A stretch of DNA of 64,000 nt from Usnea hakonensis (taxonomy: Eukaryota > Ascomycota > Lecanoromycetes > Lecanorales > Parmeliaceae), in contig BLJB01000144.1 of assembly GCA_013423325.1 (NCBI GenBank), forward strand, positions 1-64,000. Reading direction: 5' to 3'. Below, in pieces: positions 44,906 through 56,108 of this stretch. A program made the position numbers and the translations under genes. The notes beneath the pieces were generated by a model that was given only the letters and a program-made list of their open reading frames with translations, searched no databases and had not been told where the DNA came from. The stretch's first letter is position 1, and each line of letters opens with the position of its first letter.

Positions 44906-46667
44906 GGTGGGTGTGTGCAGAGTCTTGGAGAAATGAAGGGTTCAAATGACTCGACTTTTGTAGTTTTCCTGTTTTTTCACTATGAAGGCTCATTCATTGT
45001 GTTCGGACGGCTGCACTTTTTTTTTTTTTTTGTTTTTTTTTTTTTTGGTTTCTTTCATCTGGAACTCTGGTTGGGGCTTTCTGTCTGTGATGTCCCCTCC
45101 CCTTGTCTTTGTGTCGTTCCATCCATTATCACGACATCAAAGACTACAAGCCTACGCTCAACACGTGAATCACCAATTAGACAAAGGGAGCTAGCTGCTC
45201 GAGATGTTCGTTCCAAGTACGTTTCCTAGGCTATCTCGTCTACCCCGTCTATCCATTACCAACCGAGTATTGGAGCTCCTACAAGCTTCTTCACATTTCG
45301 ACGAGAGAATGGTCCCATACGATATATGTACGTCGCTGACGACAGGATCCTAGAGGTCGTGAATGAGGTTGCTTGCGCGTTCTTGGGATGGGAATCATAT
45401 CCGGGCTTTTTTTTGACGGTTAGATGAAGACGCAACACTCCACAGAATCAAGCGCAGCAAGGATATCATAGATTGTACCAGGCAGAGTTGGCTTGGACCA
45501 AGGAAGGCGTTCACGGCGTCGATCAGTTCTTGCCTCACGAGAGATTCCAAGGTCGTCCTTCCTCACTTTTCAGGCCCCATTCTCAGCGTTGCCTCAATGA
45601 ATATGAGGACGATCCTTCCCTGTTTGTTACCTTTAACTTTTAGCGTGGCTCCAAAAATACGAGGGCGATCCTTCGTTGCTGGTGCACCTTCTACTTTTAG
45701 CTCCCCATGTTGCGGAAAGGGTCTTTTACGAACGAGGCGTCTCGAACTTGTCCGAGTAGTGATGGATTTAGTGATTGCGTTGACCGAGGAAACCAATCCT
45801 TTTCATGGAATTTGAACGAAGTCGTCCGCAATGGAGGGAAGTCTGATCTTTACAAGGAATAGACAAAACTTGGGCCTACGATTTTACGACGTGTATGTAG
45901 TCCTGAATACATGCTTGTTTTTTTCGTGCATTAGGATTACTGGCAGGATTGACTATGGCTAGGTTCATTAGTAGATAAACCTGGCAGAGCGATTGTGCGC
46001 TATGAAGACAACGGCGGCCTCCATGATAGACCATAAAGCAATAGCCTATACCACCATTCTATATATATATCTCGACGATGGCGTACGTCTTTCGATCAAT
46101 CTTGCTGTCGCGGAAAGCCCGCCAGCTTCCTCTGACCAATATGCTCTAGCTAACATCTATGCAAGCTCCGCAGACGGATGCATTCTACGGTCATTTCGTG
46201 GTTTTGGGAAGGAGTGAGACCGCCGAAGTGCAACACAGATCATCTCCGAGTGTAAGCGAACGACGCAAAACGACTCCATGTAGGATCCGCTGACATCATG
46301 TGAATGATACTAGGGTCTCGATGACGATGGGCTTACTCAGTCACTGTCTTCGAAGAGTGAATCACAGTCCCATTGTTAGAATGGCATGTCACGTCAGGCA
46401 TTTCCAATCCCTCGTAGGATCCTCTCCTATGAGAGCTTTTCCCCTGTACATACGCAATCTCTCGATGGTCCCAAAACCCTGCCTACAAAGGTTCATTGTA
46501 CTCGAACAATTGCGCTTTTTTCATTCATCGGGCAAGTGTGTGGGCTCTCCGTCTATGTTGTTCCCTCATCGGACAATGCTTTGTGTTTTGCGGGTATAAC
46601 AACACCAAACGTCAGGCAATTTGAGCCTCTCAAAGGTTTTCTCCTGTGAGACCTTTTCCCGTACACA
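44906..46667. other. Long intergenic region with older repeat copy
   Basis: T-rich at 45018-45048. A ~100-bp segment at 46392-46490 is a diverged copy of 46607-46705 (shared CGTCAGGCA..., TACGCAATYTCTCGAYGGTC...). Short open stretches at 45180-45560 and 45990-46217 look weakly coding but contain stops, lack starts of known type and match nothing I recognise. No gene call is made. Confidence 0.4.
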
Positions 46668-46823
46668 TACGCAATTTCTCGACGGTCCGAAAAGTCTGCC
46701 TCAATCTACCCTGGTCGACTCACAAAAGTTGTGTTAACGATTCTGTACGCAATTTCTCGACGGTCCGAAAAGTCTGCCTCAATCTACCCTGGTCGACTCA
46801 CAAAAGTTGTGTTAACGATTCTG
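46668..46823 (+). repeat. Exact 78-bp tandem duplication before the start codon
   Basis: Units 46668-46745 and 46746-46823 appear identical base for base, beginning TACGCAATTTCTCGACGGTC and ending AACGATTCTG. The second unit ends six bases before the ATG at 46830, so it sits in the leader or core promoter of the next gene. Confidence 0.9.
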
Positions 46824-46829
46824 TTAGCT

Positions 46830-48803
46830 ATGGCCGACAACGATGAAACCCAGCAAACTGTAAACGCTGACGATTTCTCAAACTGGGAATTGGCTGAGGA
46901 TTCTGCTACACTCTGTTGGCTACCTATGACACAGACGGTACCTTTAATGTTGGAGCGGAGGGAGCCTGAGTCTTCCTCCTGGAAAGCCTGTCTGTGGAAA
47001 TCGGGCCATTTTGAGTTTGACATGGACTTCCCAAGATTGCATGCGATGTTGCGTTGGCTTCATGAGGAGTTGTGGGACTGCACCAAAGACTTCGTCTTGC
47101 AGCACAAACTCATTGAGAAGGCAAACCCGCTTCGCTACAAAGCTGGGAGTAAAGAGGCCTGTATGCTCGAATTTACGCAATGGGGCAAAACCGACGAGCG
47201 CGAGTTGACCGATTGGACGTTTCTCATCGCTCACACAGAGGTTCCCGACAGCGCTTTCCTGGATGGCTTTACGACGCAATGGGGATCTGTGGACTCTGTG
47301 ACGGATCTTCTTGGATCTGCAGACGAAATCCGACATGCCGCCGCGCATCATCGACCTACCAGCGTGGGCGACTTGTTTCAAGCCATGCTCCTTCCACGCG
47401 TCCTCAAAGATACGAAGAGGGCCGACCGTATCGAACAAACTTTCTACGCCATCTCCGACGAGGCGGGAAGCTTCTTCGACGAGTCGAAAAGGATGGATGC
47501 TGAGCAAACTATATATACTCTGCCGTGCCAAACCGCACGTCAAAAGCTTGCAAGGCTCGAGTCGCTTCTACAGACACTCTGCTTTAGTTATGCTCAACGC
47601 AGGACTCCTAGACTCCTGTCAAGCCGTTGCTGGATTGTGCCTGAGAGAGTTGAGATATCCAAGCTGAGTGAGTGGCGCTTCCAAACCCTCTATCAAGACG
47701 ATTTCCCAGATGAAAGTTTTGATGGTGAGAGCTTTCACGAAACGGTGGTCGCGTTCCAGCACTTGCGCAATCAGCTCTGGCACCGACATCCTGTCAGCGA
47801 TACAGAGTTTCTGTCCTTCTTCCATGCGGCAGTCCGTTTCGCTATATATACGGCCAATCGAGCTGCGGCAGTCAACATTGAAATCGAAGCGGAGATGATG
47901 TTCACGGGAAAGTCGCGAGATGATGTACTTGCTCGTCTGCATGGGGTCTATCAAGCTGAAGAGCTGCCTGCTGAAGAAGATGACCGGCGGCGCGAGTGTA
48001 GGAGACGCGTTGCTGTTGGCAAGGTTCTTGAGGAGTCGGGGATTGAGATGTCGAGTCGTGAGACTTTTATGAATTGGAATTATATGGTTCTTTATCCTAG
48101 GCTTGAGGAACCGTGTTGGGAAGAACCTTGTGTTGAGAGGAGTAGTGTGCCCTTGACGAAGTTGGAGAATGATAGTCCATGGGCAATCGATAGTCCATGG
48201 GGGATCGATAGTCCTTGGGGGATCGATAGTCCATGGGGAATGGAGGATGTAGTGCCTGCGGGTGCTGACCTGAAAGAAGCGTACCCGGACGATACCTACT
48301 GGGAAGGTCAGCCCGATCTAGAAGATCCTGACTCGGGTCATCAGCACTCGGACTATCAGTATTCAGACATCGATCCCCCATGGGGAATGGAGGATGGAGT
48401 GCCTGCGGGTGCAGACTTGAAAGAAGCATACCCAGACGATACCTACTGGGAAGATCATCCCGATCCAGAAGATCCTGACTCGGATCATCAGCACTCAGAC
48501 TATCAGTATTCAGACATCGATCCCCCATGGGGAATGGAGGATGGAGTGCCTGCGGGTGCAGACCTGAAAGAAGCATACCCAGACGATACTACTGGGAAGG
48601 TCATCCCGATCCAGAAGATCCTGACTCGGATCATCAGCACTCAGACTATCAGTATTCAGACGAAGCATACTCAGCCCAACCATCCCCAAACCCCCAAGAC
48701 CCAACCCATCAAGATCCAGCAATCCAAACTCCACACCACACCCCCCCCTCAAAGAACCCCAAATCACACCACCCAACATCCATCCCCCCCCTTCCCCTCC
48801 TGA
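46830..48803 (+). CDS. Repeat-array protein with two R-x4-H (HEPN-like?) modules; C-terminus frameshifted
   Basis: Single frame from ATG 46830, 657 residues. Residues ~1-430 are helical. Two regions share the look IRHAAAHHRPTS (Arg168, His173) and LRNQLWHRHPVS (Arg313, His318), each with R-x4-H followed by an amphipathic helix ending in TxRA. R-x4-6-H is the signature of HEPN-fold proteins, many of them RNases, but I cannot confirm the fold. An 18-bp unit (DSPWGI) is repeated four times at 48171-48242. Then comes a 147-bp unit (49 residues, PWGMEDxVPAGADLKEAY) in three copies from 48234. Copy three has lost one base near 48588, so the frame leaves the repeat and ends in basic, low-complexity sequence. 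It could be an assembly error or a real allele. Confidence 0.6.
   Translation: MADNDETQQTVNADDFSNWELAEDSATLCWLPMTQTVPLMLERREPESSSWKACLWKSGHFEFDMDFPRLHAMLRWLHEELWDCTKDFVLQHKLIEKANPLRYKAGSKEACMLEFTQWGKTDERELTDWTFLIAHTEVPDSAFLDGFTTQWGSVDSVTDLLGSADEIRHAAAHHRPTSVGDLFQAMLLPRVLKDTKRADRIEQTFYAISDEAGSFFDESKRMDAEQTIYTLPCQTARQKLARLESLLQTLCFSYAQRRTPRLLSSRCWIVPERVEISKLSEWRFQTLYQDDFPDESFDGESFHETVVAFQHLRNQLWHRHPVSDTEFLSFFHAAVRFAIYTANRAAAVNIEIEAEMMFTGKSRDDVLARLHGVYQAEELPAEEDDRRRECRRRVAVGKVLEESGIEMSSRETFMNWNYMVLYPRLEEPCWEEPCVERSSVPLTKLENDSPWAIDSPWGIDSPWGIDSPWGMEDVVPAGADLKEAYPDDTYWEGQPDLEDPDSGHQHSDYQYSDIDPPWGMEDGVPAGADLKEAYPDDTYWEDHPDPEDPDSDHQHSDYQYSDIDPPWGMEDGVPAGADLKEAYPDDTTGKVIPIQKILTRIISTQTISIQTKHTQPNHPQTPKTQPIKIQQSKLHTTPPPQRTPNHTTQHPSPPFPS
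48171..48673 (+). repeat. Coding minisatellite: 4 x 18 bp then 3 x 147 bp
   Basis: The 18-bp units occupy 48171-48242. The 147-bp units run 48234-48380, 48381-48527 and 48528 to about 48673, the last one base short (ATACTACTGG against ATACCTACTGG in the other two). The repeats are acidic, Tyr- and Asp-rich. Confidence 0.85.
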
Positions 48804-50809
48804 TTCCATCCCAACCCAACAGAAACCCCCTTTTGCCTTTCCCACCCCCCCTTCCTCCTCACCAATAACGCCCAACATCACTCCCAATGAAACGTCTCCC
48901 CCCTCCTCTACCTCCACTTTTACTACTACTACTACTAAAGTACTATGACGGAAAGCGATATCTCGCGTGAGGTTGTTGATAAGCGAGATGATGGCTCAGT
49001 GGGGTTTGAATTGGGGAGTGAGTGTGTAGGACTGGGGACGGGAAGTGCTTCTTTGTGGGGGGGGTTGAGGGGGTGAGTTGGGGGGGGGGGATGGGGAGAA
49101 GTAAAACAGACAGACATTCATAATCGACTATCCACTCCGGCCCTGGAGTCTTTCCATTGATCGATTGGGTAGCTTTAAATCCCTACCTTCTCTCTCCCCC
49201 CCCGGCACAATGTATCTAAATACTATATTCTTAAGGTGAGAAAAAGAGCTTCCTTAAACGATGCTGATTCGTTGAATACGCGAGGTCTGCTTACCTACAG
49301 AAACTTTTTTTCTTCTATCTCCTTCTCGACGGCCGAAGGCCGCTCCAGATTTCTTGTTTCCTATATTTCCTATATTTCCCATTGTCCATCCATCCATCCT
49401 CCCTCCCTCGCCTCCTCTTCCTCCCTTTATTTATCTCTTATCTTTATCTCTCATCTTATCTTATATCTTATCTCTCCTCCCCTGAACTGGGTATCTATTC
49501 TCGAAATAGAAAAGGATACGGTATAGTATTTATGATATGTTATGTTAAGTATCTGATTATGGTTGACTGCTTAGGGTTAGTAGGTTTACGGAGGGGAGAG
49601 GAGAGGTTGGTTTGCGGGGGGGTTGGGTTGGGTTGGAGTTTGTCCACCTTCCCTTTCTCCCTCCTTTCTCCCTCCCCTCCCCTCTACAGTAAGTACATTC
49701 AACATCAACCACCGGAACAGAATCGAGCAAATCGACACAGCACAGCACTCACTCAAAAGCGCCTCTCCTCTCTCTTGCCAGGTATATATATATTTTTTGA
49801 ATATAACGGTTTTTGGGTTTCTGAAGACGATTGATTGATTGGTTGATTGAGTGGCTTTTTTTTTGCCCCCGGGGGAGGGTACAGGCAGGAGAGTATGTAC
49901 AATATAGGCCCAAGGAGCACCTTACCTTACCTTACCTCACCTTAAGTACCGAACTGGCTTTCCCTTCTTCCTCCCCTCCTCCCTTCCTCCCTCCCTTCTC
50001 CAGCCAAAATACCTAACCTCACCTTATACATCTTCATTTCTACACACCCACTCACTAGCCGCTCGCTACTCGCATCTCATCGAATCACAATACATCACAT
50101 CACACGAACACTTGATGAGACGCTATACTATAGCTGAGGCGCGGGGCATTTTTTTATACGGGGACTTGCCTTGATTGGGTGGAGGGTTGGATGGATTGAT
50201 TGGGTGGGTGGTGGGTTGGAGGGTTGTTGGAGGGAGATATACCGGTATGGAATTATGATGAAGGAAGGAATTGGGCGAATCGGGGTTTGGGGGAGGGAGG
50301 GGTTGGTGTAGGTATAGGTGTAGGGAGGGGAGGGGAGGGGAGGGAAAGAGGTGATGGAGATGGGGAAAGTTGGAAGGAAGGGGTGGGTAGTAGGAGATGG
50401 GGATTTATGGAATGGGATGATTTACTTGTGGGCGATCGAGTTTGTCTGACGAGTGTGTGCTTTGCTGGGTTTATTTTGGGGAAGGGACATATCGTGGTTT
50501 TTAACTTGAGTTTGACGAAAGGGCTGGATTTGTTACTTTTTCGTATCGTGGTCCTGATGGGGATTGAGAAAGGGGGGGTTTTCTTTGGGTAGGTTTGATG
50601 AGGGAATAGATGGTGTTTTTGGGATGGGGGAGTCGCTTTGGTGCAGTATGGGCGGCGGGTTGGCGGCGTTGTCGGTTGACTGAGGAGAGAAAGACAAAAA
50701 AGCCATAATTACTCTGATGTGCTTGGAAATTGAATGGTGGAGCTGGATCTGAGAGGAGCATGTGGATTTCCATGGAGAAGCTGCACTGCAACTCACGATA
50801 ACAAGACAT
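48804..50809. repeat. C-rich/G-rich low-complexity spacer
   Basis: C-rich from 48720 to about 48905, (CTA)n at about 48918-48937, G-rich at 49005-49092, CT-rich at 49640-49685 and 49965-50000, G-rich at 50195-50400. CCTTA-type repeats lie at 49919-49944. Only compositional open frames are present; no gene is supported. Confidence 0.5.
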
Positions 50810-51915
50810 CTAGCCGTTGAGCAACGCCGTGTGCATGGGGGGGTACCTGTCACCAACCACCTCACACTCTGCAAGGATCGTGTCAATAGCTTTCATCTCT
50901 TCTTCAGTCAGCGCGACTTCGACGGCATTCTCCTTGACCCTTTCGACAGTGGTAGCACCCGGTATTGGAATGATCGTAGGCATTCCTTTCTTGTTTGACA
51001 AGGTTCGAAGCCAACTCAGTGCCAATTGACCCGTTGTGCAGTTTTTCTTTTCAGCCATCTTCTCAAGCTCTCTGACAAGTTTTATGTTGGTCTCGAAATT
51101 CTCGGGCTGGAATCTGGGAAAGTGTCTTCTGGGATCAGCCTCTGGGAGGTCTTGGAGAGACTTGATCCGGCCGGTCAACAAGCCACGGCCGACTGGGGAG
51201 TAACTGGAGGCGGTCAGTAGTCTGATTGACGATAGAGTGGATGTGATGCGCGACTCACGCAATGATGGGAATATCCAGTTCAAAACACGCGTCTGTGACC
51301 CCATTGGTGAGAGGCTCGGTCGAAAACAAGGATAGCTCCACCTCGACAGCCACAATCTTCGTAATCTTGGCCGCTTCCCGAATCGTGGCGGCACTGACTT
51401 CGGAGAGAGCAACCCCGCCAATTTTACCCTCGTCCACCATCTCTGCCAATGCCCCCAATGTCTGTTCGAGAGGTACTTTTGGGTCCCTCCGTCCACACTC
51501 AAACATATCAATCTTGCCTCTTTCGCCCAACATCCTGAGGCAATTCTCCACGCTCTTCCTCACAAACTGAGGGCTGCCGTCTGTTTGATAATCAGGACGC
51601 ATGGCCCCCTTGATGTTGAGCACCACCTTATCAGCGTCCTCTGGGTATAGAGCATAGTATTTATTGAGCATGGTCAGGGAGTTGTCGTCAGGTTTGCCGT
51701 AGAACTCGCCACCGTTCCAGAAGTTACAGCCAGAGGCAAGGGCAACGTGCATTGTCGCGAAGGCCTGCTCTTCCGGGGTCGTGGGAGGCCGCTTGAAACC
51801 TGGGAGAGGGTGAGCAGGGGCCTTGAGAAAGCGGGTTTGACAGACCCATGAGACCATAGCCTGTTGCACCAACCTCACGGCCCGCAACTTTTATACCATT
51901 CTTTGATGATGCCAT
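50810..51915 (-). CDS. Aldo/keto reductase, pyridoxal-reductase-like (AKR8 type)
   Basis: Three exons, complement(50810..51203, 51259..51799, 51846..51915), 334 residues. The product begins REVGATGYGLMGFKRPP. The NADPH-dependent fold shows the catalytic Tyr in EFYG, the Lys in VVLNIKGAM, and DMFECGRRDP where most aldo/keto reductases have an L-x-x-HR-x-D segment. Loss of the active-site His in favour of an ECxRxD-type motif is typical of the fungal pyridoxal reductase Plr1 group. The C-terminal cofactor segment is IPIPGATTVERVKENA. It likely reduces pyridoxal to pyridoxine in the vitamin B6 salvage pathway, in the cytosol. The first donor (GTCTGT) is non-ideal, but phase and protein continuity support it. 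Confidence 0.85.
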
Positions 51916-52437
51916 AGGGATTCGAATCTGCGGTGATGACTAGCGGTACTGGTGGTACGACTACTCAGATTCTTGGTAGTGCTTGGGAAGATTTGATGGC
52001 TGTGTGACCTTTGAGGATGTCGTTTGAAGCACAAAAGCTGGCAGGAAGGCCGGCCTTTTATAATGCGGGCCAAAGAATCTGCCTCTTGCGGTTGGAAACA
52101 TGACGGTGATGGTGATAATGGAAGTAAAGTCCGTGGCAGATCGGATATAGAAGGCAACGACAATGCAAGAAGCGGGCCTCGGGGATTAAAGAAATCTTAA
52201 AGCCTAAAATGCGAGCGAGGGAGTAAAGTACTTTACGGATACGACAGTCCTGAAGTGGGTCCTTTACATAAGATACATAGCTAGGAGGATTCATGGAGAC
52301 TGATTATCATAATTTTAGTAAATCAATTGCATGCATTTGTCTCTCTCTATCCATCTAAGACACTCAGTTCGCATCCATCTTCTGCTGCATGCCAATCCTA
52401 AATCAACAACATCCACAAATCACCACCACCACCCCGG
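51916..52437. other. Intergenic region
   Basis: About 520 bases containing the promoter of the aldo/keto reductase and the 3' flank of the next minus-strand gene. No gene is recognised. Confidence 0.35.
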
Positions 52438-54522
52438 CTACAGCCATTGAAACTTGCCCACATCCTCCAGTTTGACGTCCGGTATTTTGACTATCTCCAC
52501 CCAAGCTTCAATCTCATTCAGTAATCTCTTCGTTCCCTCCTCCACCATCGTCGATATTCCTCTCTTCTCCTTCTCTTCTTCGTCAATCTGTAGATCATAT
52601 TGTTTCAAATCGACGCGGAAACATCTCTTGAACCATTTGAAGCGTTTGGTGTTCCATGTTCCCTGTTACATCGCCGAGTGTTAGCTAATTTCCTTCGTTG
52701 ATTCAATCTCCCATGCCCGAGGCCGTAGGGAGCAAAGGAAGAGGAAAGAGAAGGAAAGGAAACGGAAGTCAGGTCCTTCAACCTACATTCGCGACCGCAA
52801 TCCCTTCAAAATCCCTCACAAACTCATCCAACTCATCCCACACCCCCAGCTCCGGCCCAAATGCGTCATTCGACGCCTTCAAACTCCCCCACTGACACCC
52901 CTCACCACCCACCAGCCACATCTTGGCTCCCTCCTTACAAACCCCTAGCACAACCATCCTCTCAAAAGTCGCGAAAAATCTTTCAATATCCTTACCATGC
53001 ACCTCACGCAGCTGTGTGTAGAGTACATCCCTCAATCTAACCCCCAGCACCGTCGTACGCCCTTTATCCCTCGCATCCGCTTTCGCCACCAGGATAGCTT
53101 TCCTCAACGATGCTGATTTCTTCTTTCTCATTTCTTCCACCCTCAAATCCCCTGGGCTTAGACTCTTGCTATACTTCGCAAATGCGTCAAACATGTTCCT
53201 TTTCGACGCAGCGAGTGTGAGCAGCAGCGTCATACCGGCTTTTGGAAACGTCCAGTCGACGGCGCCGGCCCACAATGACGGCGGAGCTGGGATGTTGAGG
53301 GCATGAACTTCGACGGAGTCGATACGGATGGCAGCCTCGAGGGCGACGAGGAAATAGGATGATGCGGCTGGGCCGGCTGAGAAGAACCGATTTGTGAGTA
53401 GCCAGAGGGCAGAGAGGGGATTGGAAGAGGCGAGCATGTAAGGGTCGGAATGTGGAGTGACCAATGGGGCTGAAGAAAGGGATAAGAGGCGGAACGCTGC
53501 TTCTGTGGCTTCGTCGATTGAATATGGCTCGTCTTCTTTGCCCTTTCCAGTAGCAGGTTTGACAGCCGTAGTTGCTGATACCTCTCCAGACTGGCCTCGT
53601 AGCGTCGCGTCCTCGGCGAGAAGATCCAACGTTCTGGTTTCAGCCTCTTGAGCTTTCCCTGCAGTCTCTTCGTGAGCCTGCGTTTTAGGATCCGCGGCCT
53701 CGACGAGAGGGTCCGGGGTCCGGATGTCAGATACCTGAGCGTTCCCTCCAGTCTCATTGTGAGTCTGTGTCTCAGGTTCCTTGCCTCTCCGCTCAGGCAC
53801 TTCGACGCTCTCCATCGCGGGCTCTTTCCATTCGCCTAAAACCTTGTCGATATCCTCCCCCCTAATAATCCTAGTAGCCATGTTCAACTCCCTCGCAAAC
53901 CACTCTATGTTTCTCCACCAAGCATCTCCAACCCTCTCTCTAAATAACTTCTCCTCCACACGATTAAACTCAATAATGGCCACATTCGCCGCCACAGGCA
54001 ACGATCGGTTCCAAATCAACCTCGCCCTGATTTTCTCCTCGATATTTGGCAGACTATCTATCACAGGGATGATCGAGTCCGGGATGGCCGTTATGCCTCT
54101 TGGAGGAGCTTGGAAGGGCCAAGGGATGAAGACGGAAGTGTATTCGTCCGAGTGGCAGGGATCGACTACAAAGGCCGGTTTCAGGAGTTCTGGAGATCCG
54201 GAATGAGTCCTATTCTGTCGGGAATCCGGAGAGGTGTTGCTTTTCTGGACTGCCGTATCTGACGATTCTGCATCATTTCGTCAGTCTGCTGAAGCTTTTG
54301 AAGGCGAAGTAAAGTGCAGGTCTTTATCGGGAAGAGAACGCATACCTGGCTGAGCGGCCCCAGTGTGAGAAGAATCTGTAATCTCACAATCAGCCTGCTG
54401 GTACCATTCAAGCTCGTTCAACCAATTGACGTACTCTGCTCTTCATCTTCCTCCGAAGAGTAGCTAGGGTGGACATATTTGACACCCTCCCCCTCAAGAT
54501 CCCCCCTCCACTCCCACTCCAT
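52438..54522 (-). CDS. Unrecognised four-exon protein
   Basis: My model: complement(52438..52662, 52787..54267, 54346..54375, 54435..54522), 607 residues. The ATG at 54522 opens MEWEWRGDLEGEG. Exon 2 is only 30 nt; the last intron (GTAGGT...TAACAG) adds 74 C-terminal residues with high charge (KRFKWFKRCFRVDLKQYD). All junctions are in phase. Visible parts are an acidic Ser-rich N-terminus; a conserved-looking FVVDPCHSDEYTSVFIPWPF; a helical block (LIWNRSLPVAANVAIIEFNR); a Pro/Glu/Thr-rich disordered middle with degenerate repeats; and a globular C-terminal half (DPYMLASSNPLSALWLLTNRFFSA, SLWAGAVDWTFPKAGMTLLLTLAASK). I recognise no domain. It is probably a conserved ascomycete protein of unknown role. 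Confidence 0.65.
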
Positions 54523-56108
54523 CCCGACCAAATACAAGCCAACACGGAAGCTATGAGAGCAAACTCGAAAGCTTTCTACTAATGAGGAACGAGTATCTGA
54601 GAATCTGGTTTTTCTGTCTGAGAGTTGAGAAATGTTGTGAGAGACATCACACGGTAGTGAAGGAAAACAAAACCTTGCTTAGTCGTCAAGTGCCGAGAGA
54701 ATGTTCCGGAAAGGGTATGGATGTTGTTGTGAATAATGTCACAGGGCTGTGAAGAGAAAGTTGCTTTGCTTAGTCGTCGATGAGTTGGTTTGTCTAATAC
54801 TGCGTGTGGAGAGAAGGGTCCGGAAATCATGTATTTTTATGTGGTAGGTACGACTTATCACGGTGGTGGAACTAGGGGACCTCTTTCCATTTACTTTTGC
54901 AATGTATGTAAAGTCATGCATGCAAAACAACTGGACTAGATTCCCTCCACATTGCCCCCCATTTATCATTCCTCTTTTTCTAAATTCATACATACCTATT
55001 AGGTTAAAATCAAGAAGGATTTTTATCGTATAACCTCACCTCTCCTCACCTTACCTTACCACTCCTATTTACTGACCTCACTTACCTCACTTACCTCCCC
55101 ATCCTCACTCATCCTCCCCAACCACCCTCTCTCTCTTCTCACCTTACCTACTCCTTCCTTCCTATATATATATAGTACTTTAATTTCTAGAGCACGTTAC
55201 GTTCTCTGCTTACGCATCTACTCGCTTATTTTACTAACCACACCCGCTTCCCCATCCCCCTCTTAACAACACAACACAACATATCTAAAAAACCCTCCAA
55301 ACCCCTAGAAGTTAGTCAGTCAGTCTATACCTACCCACCCATCCATCTCATCTTCCCATCTCCCCATCTTCCCATCTTCCCATCTTCCCATCCTTCTATA
55401 TAAAAATAATAGAATAGAATATACCCTACCCTAGCCTGACCTATCCTATCCTATTCTTTATATCGGATGATATAGATCGATGGATGGAGGGGTCTTGGTC
55501 TTGGCTTTGGTCTTGGTGGGGTGATGGGATATATGGGGAGGATATGGGGAGGATAAGGGGGGGGGGTTTAGGAGGAAGGTCGGGTTGGGGTGGAGGGTGG
55601 GGTTGGGGGGAGTGTCTGATTTTTCTTGGGGGGTGAGTGTAGTGCGGTACGGTATGGGAAGGGGGGGGAGGGGGGTTAGGTTTAGGTGATGGGTGAGTGT
55701 GGATGGGAGGAGGGGGGTATGATTGGGAGGTGGGGATTGGATGGAAAGGGGGGGAAATGGCGAGGTGGGATTGGTTGATAGAGAATCTTGGTCCAAACGA
55801 AGGGCTGTGAGGGGGGATTGAGGTGCTGGGTTTAGAGCGCGGTAAGTTTGCTGATGGGGTTGAGTACCCATGTTGGCGTTACTCTAGGATGGAATAGTAT
55901 TGTTATGTTAGTGAAAACGAATGAGCGTGACTGGGGGAGAATTCTTATATGTACTACTGTTCGGGTATCGTGATCGAAATTTCCTGCCCAACGCCGCTGT
56001 CTATCTCAAGAATTGCGCCTTTTGCCAATGCTGTTTCCTGAAATCATGCTTCGATGAGGAGATGTCGCTGATAAATGGAGACTCAAACGCACGGTGTCAA
56101 CTCGCGGA
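54523..56108. repeat. Low-complexity spacer
   Basis: A diverged direct repeat of about 90 bp (about 54633-54715 against 54723-54823, sharing TTGCTTAGTCGTC and TCCGGAAA blocks) lies next to the preceding gene's start. Then CCTTACC/CCTCACC repeats at about 55026-55110, CCCATCTT repeats at about 55352-55392, and G-rich tracts at 55525-55800. No gene is supported. Confidence 0.5.

Noticed and set aside
45180..45860. Weakly coding-looking stretch with a short MFVPS... frame
   Set aside because: Stops in all frames, no splice set and no family match; not called.
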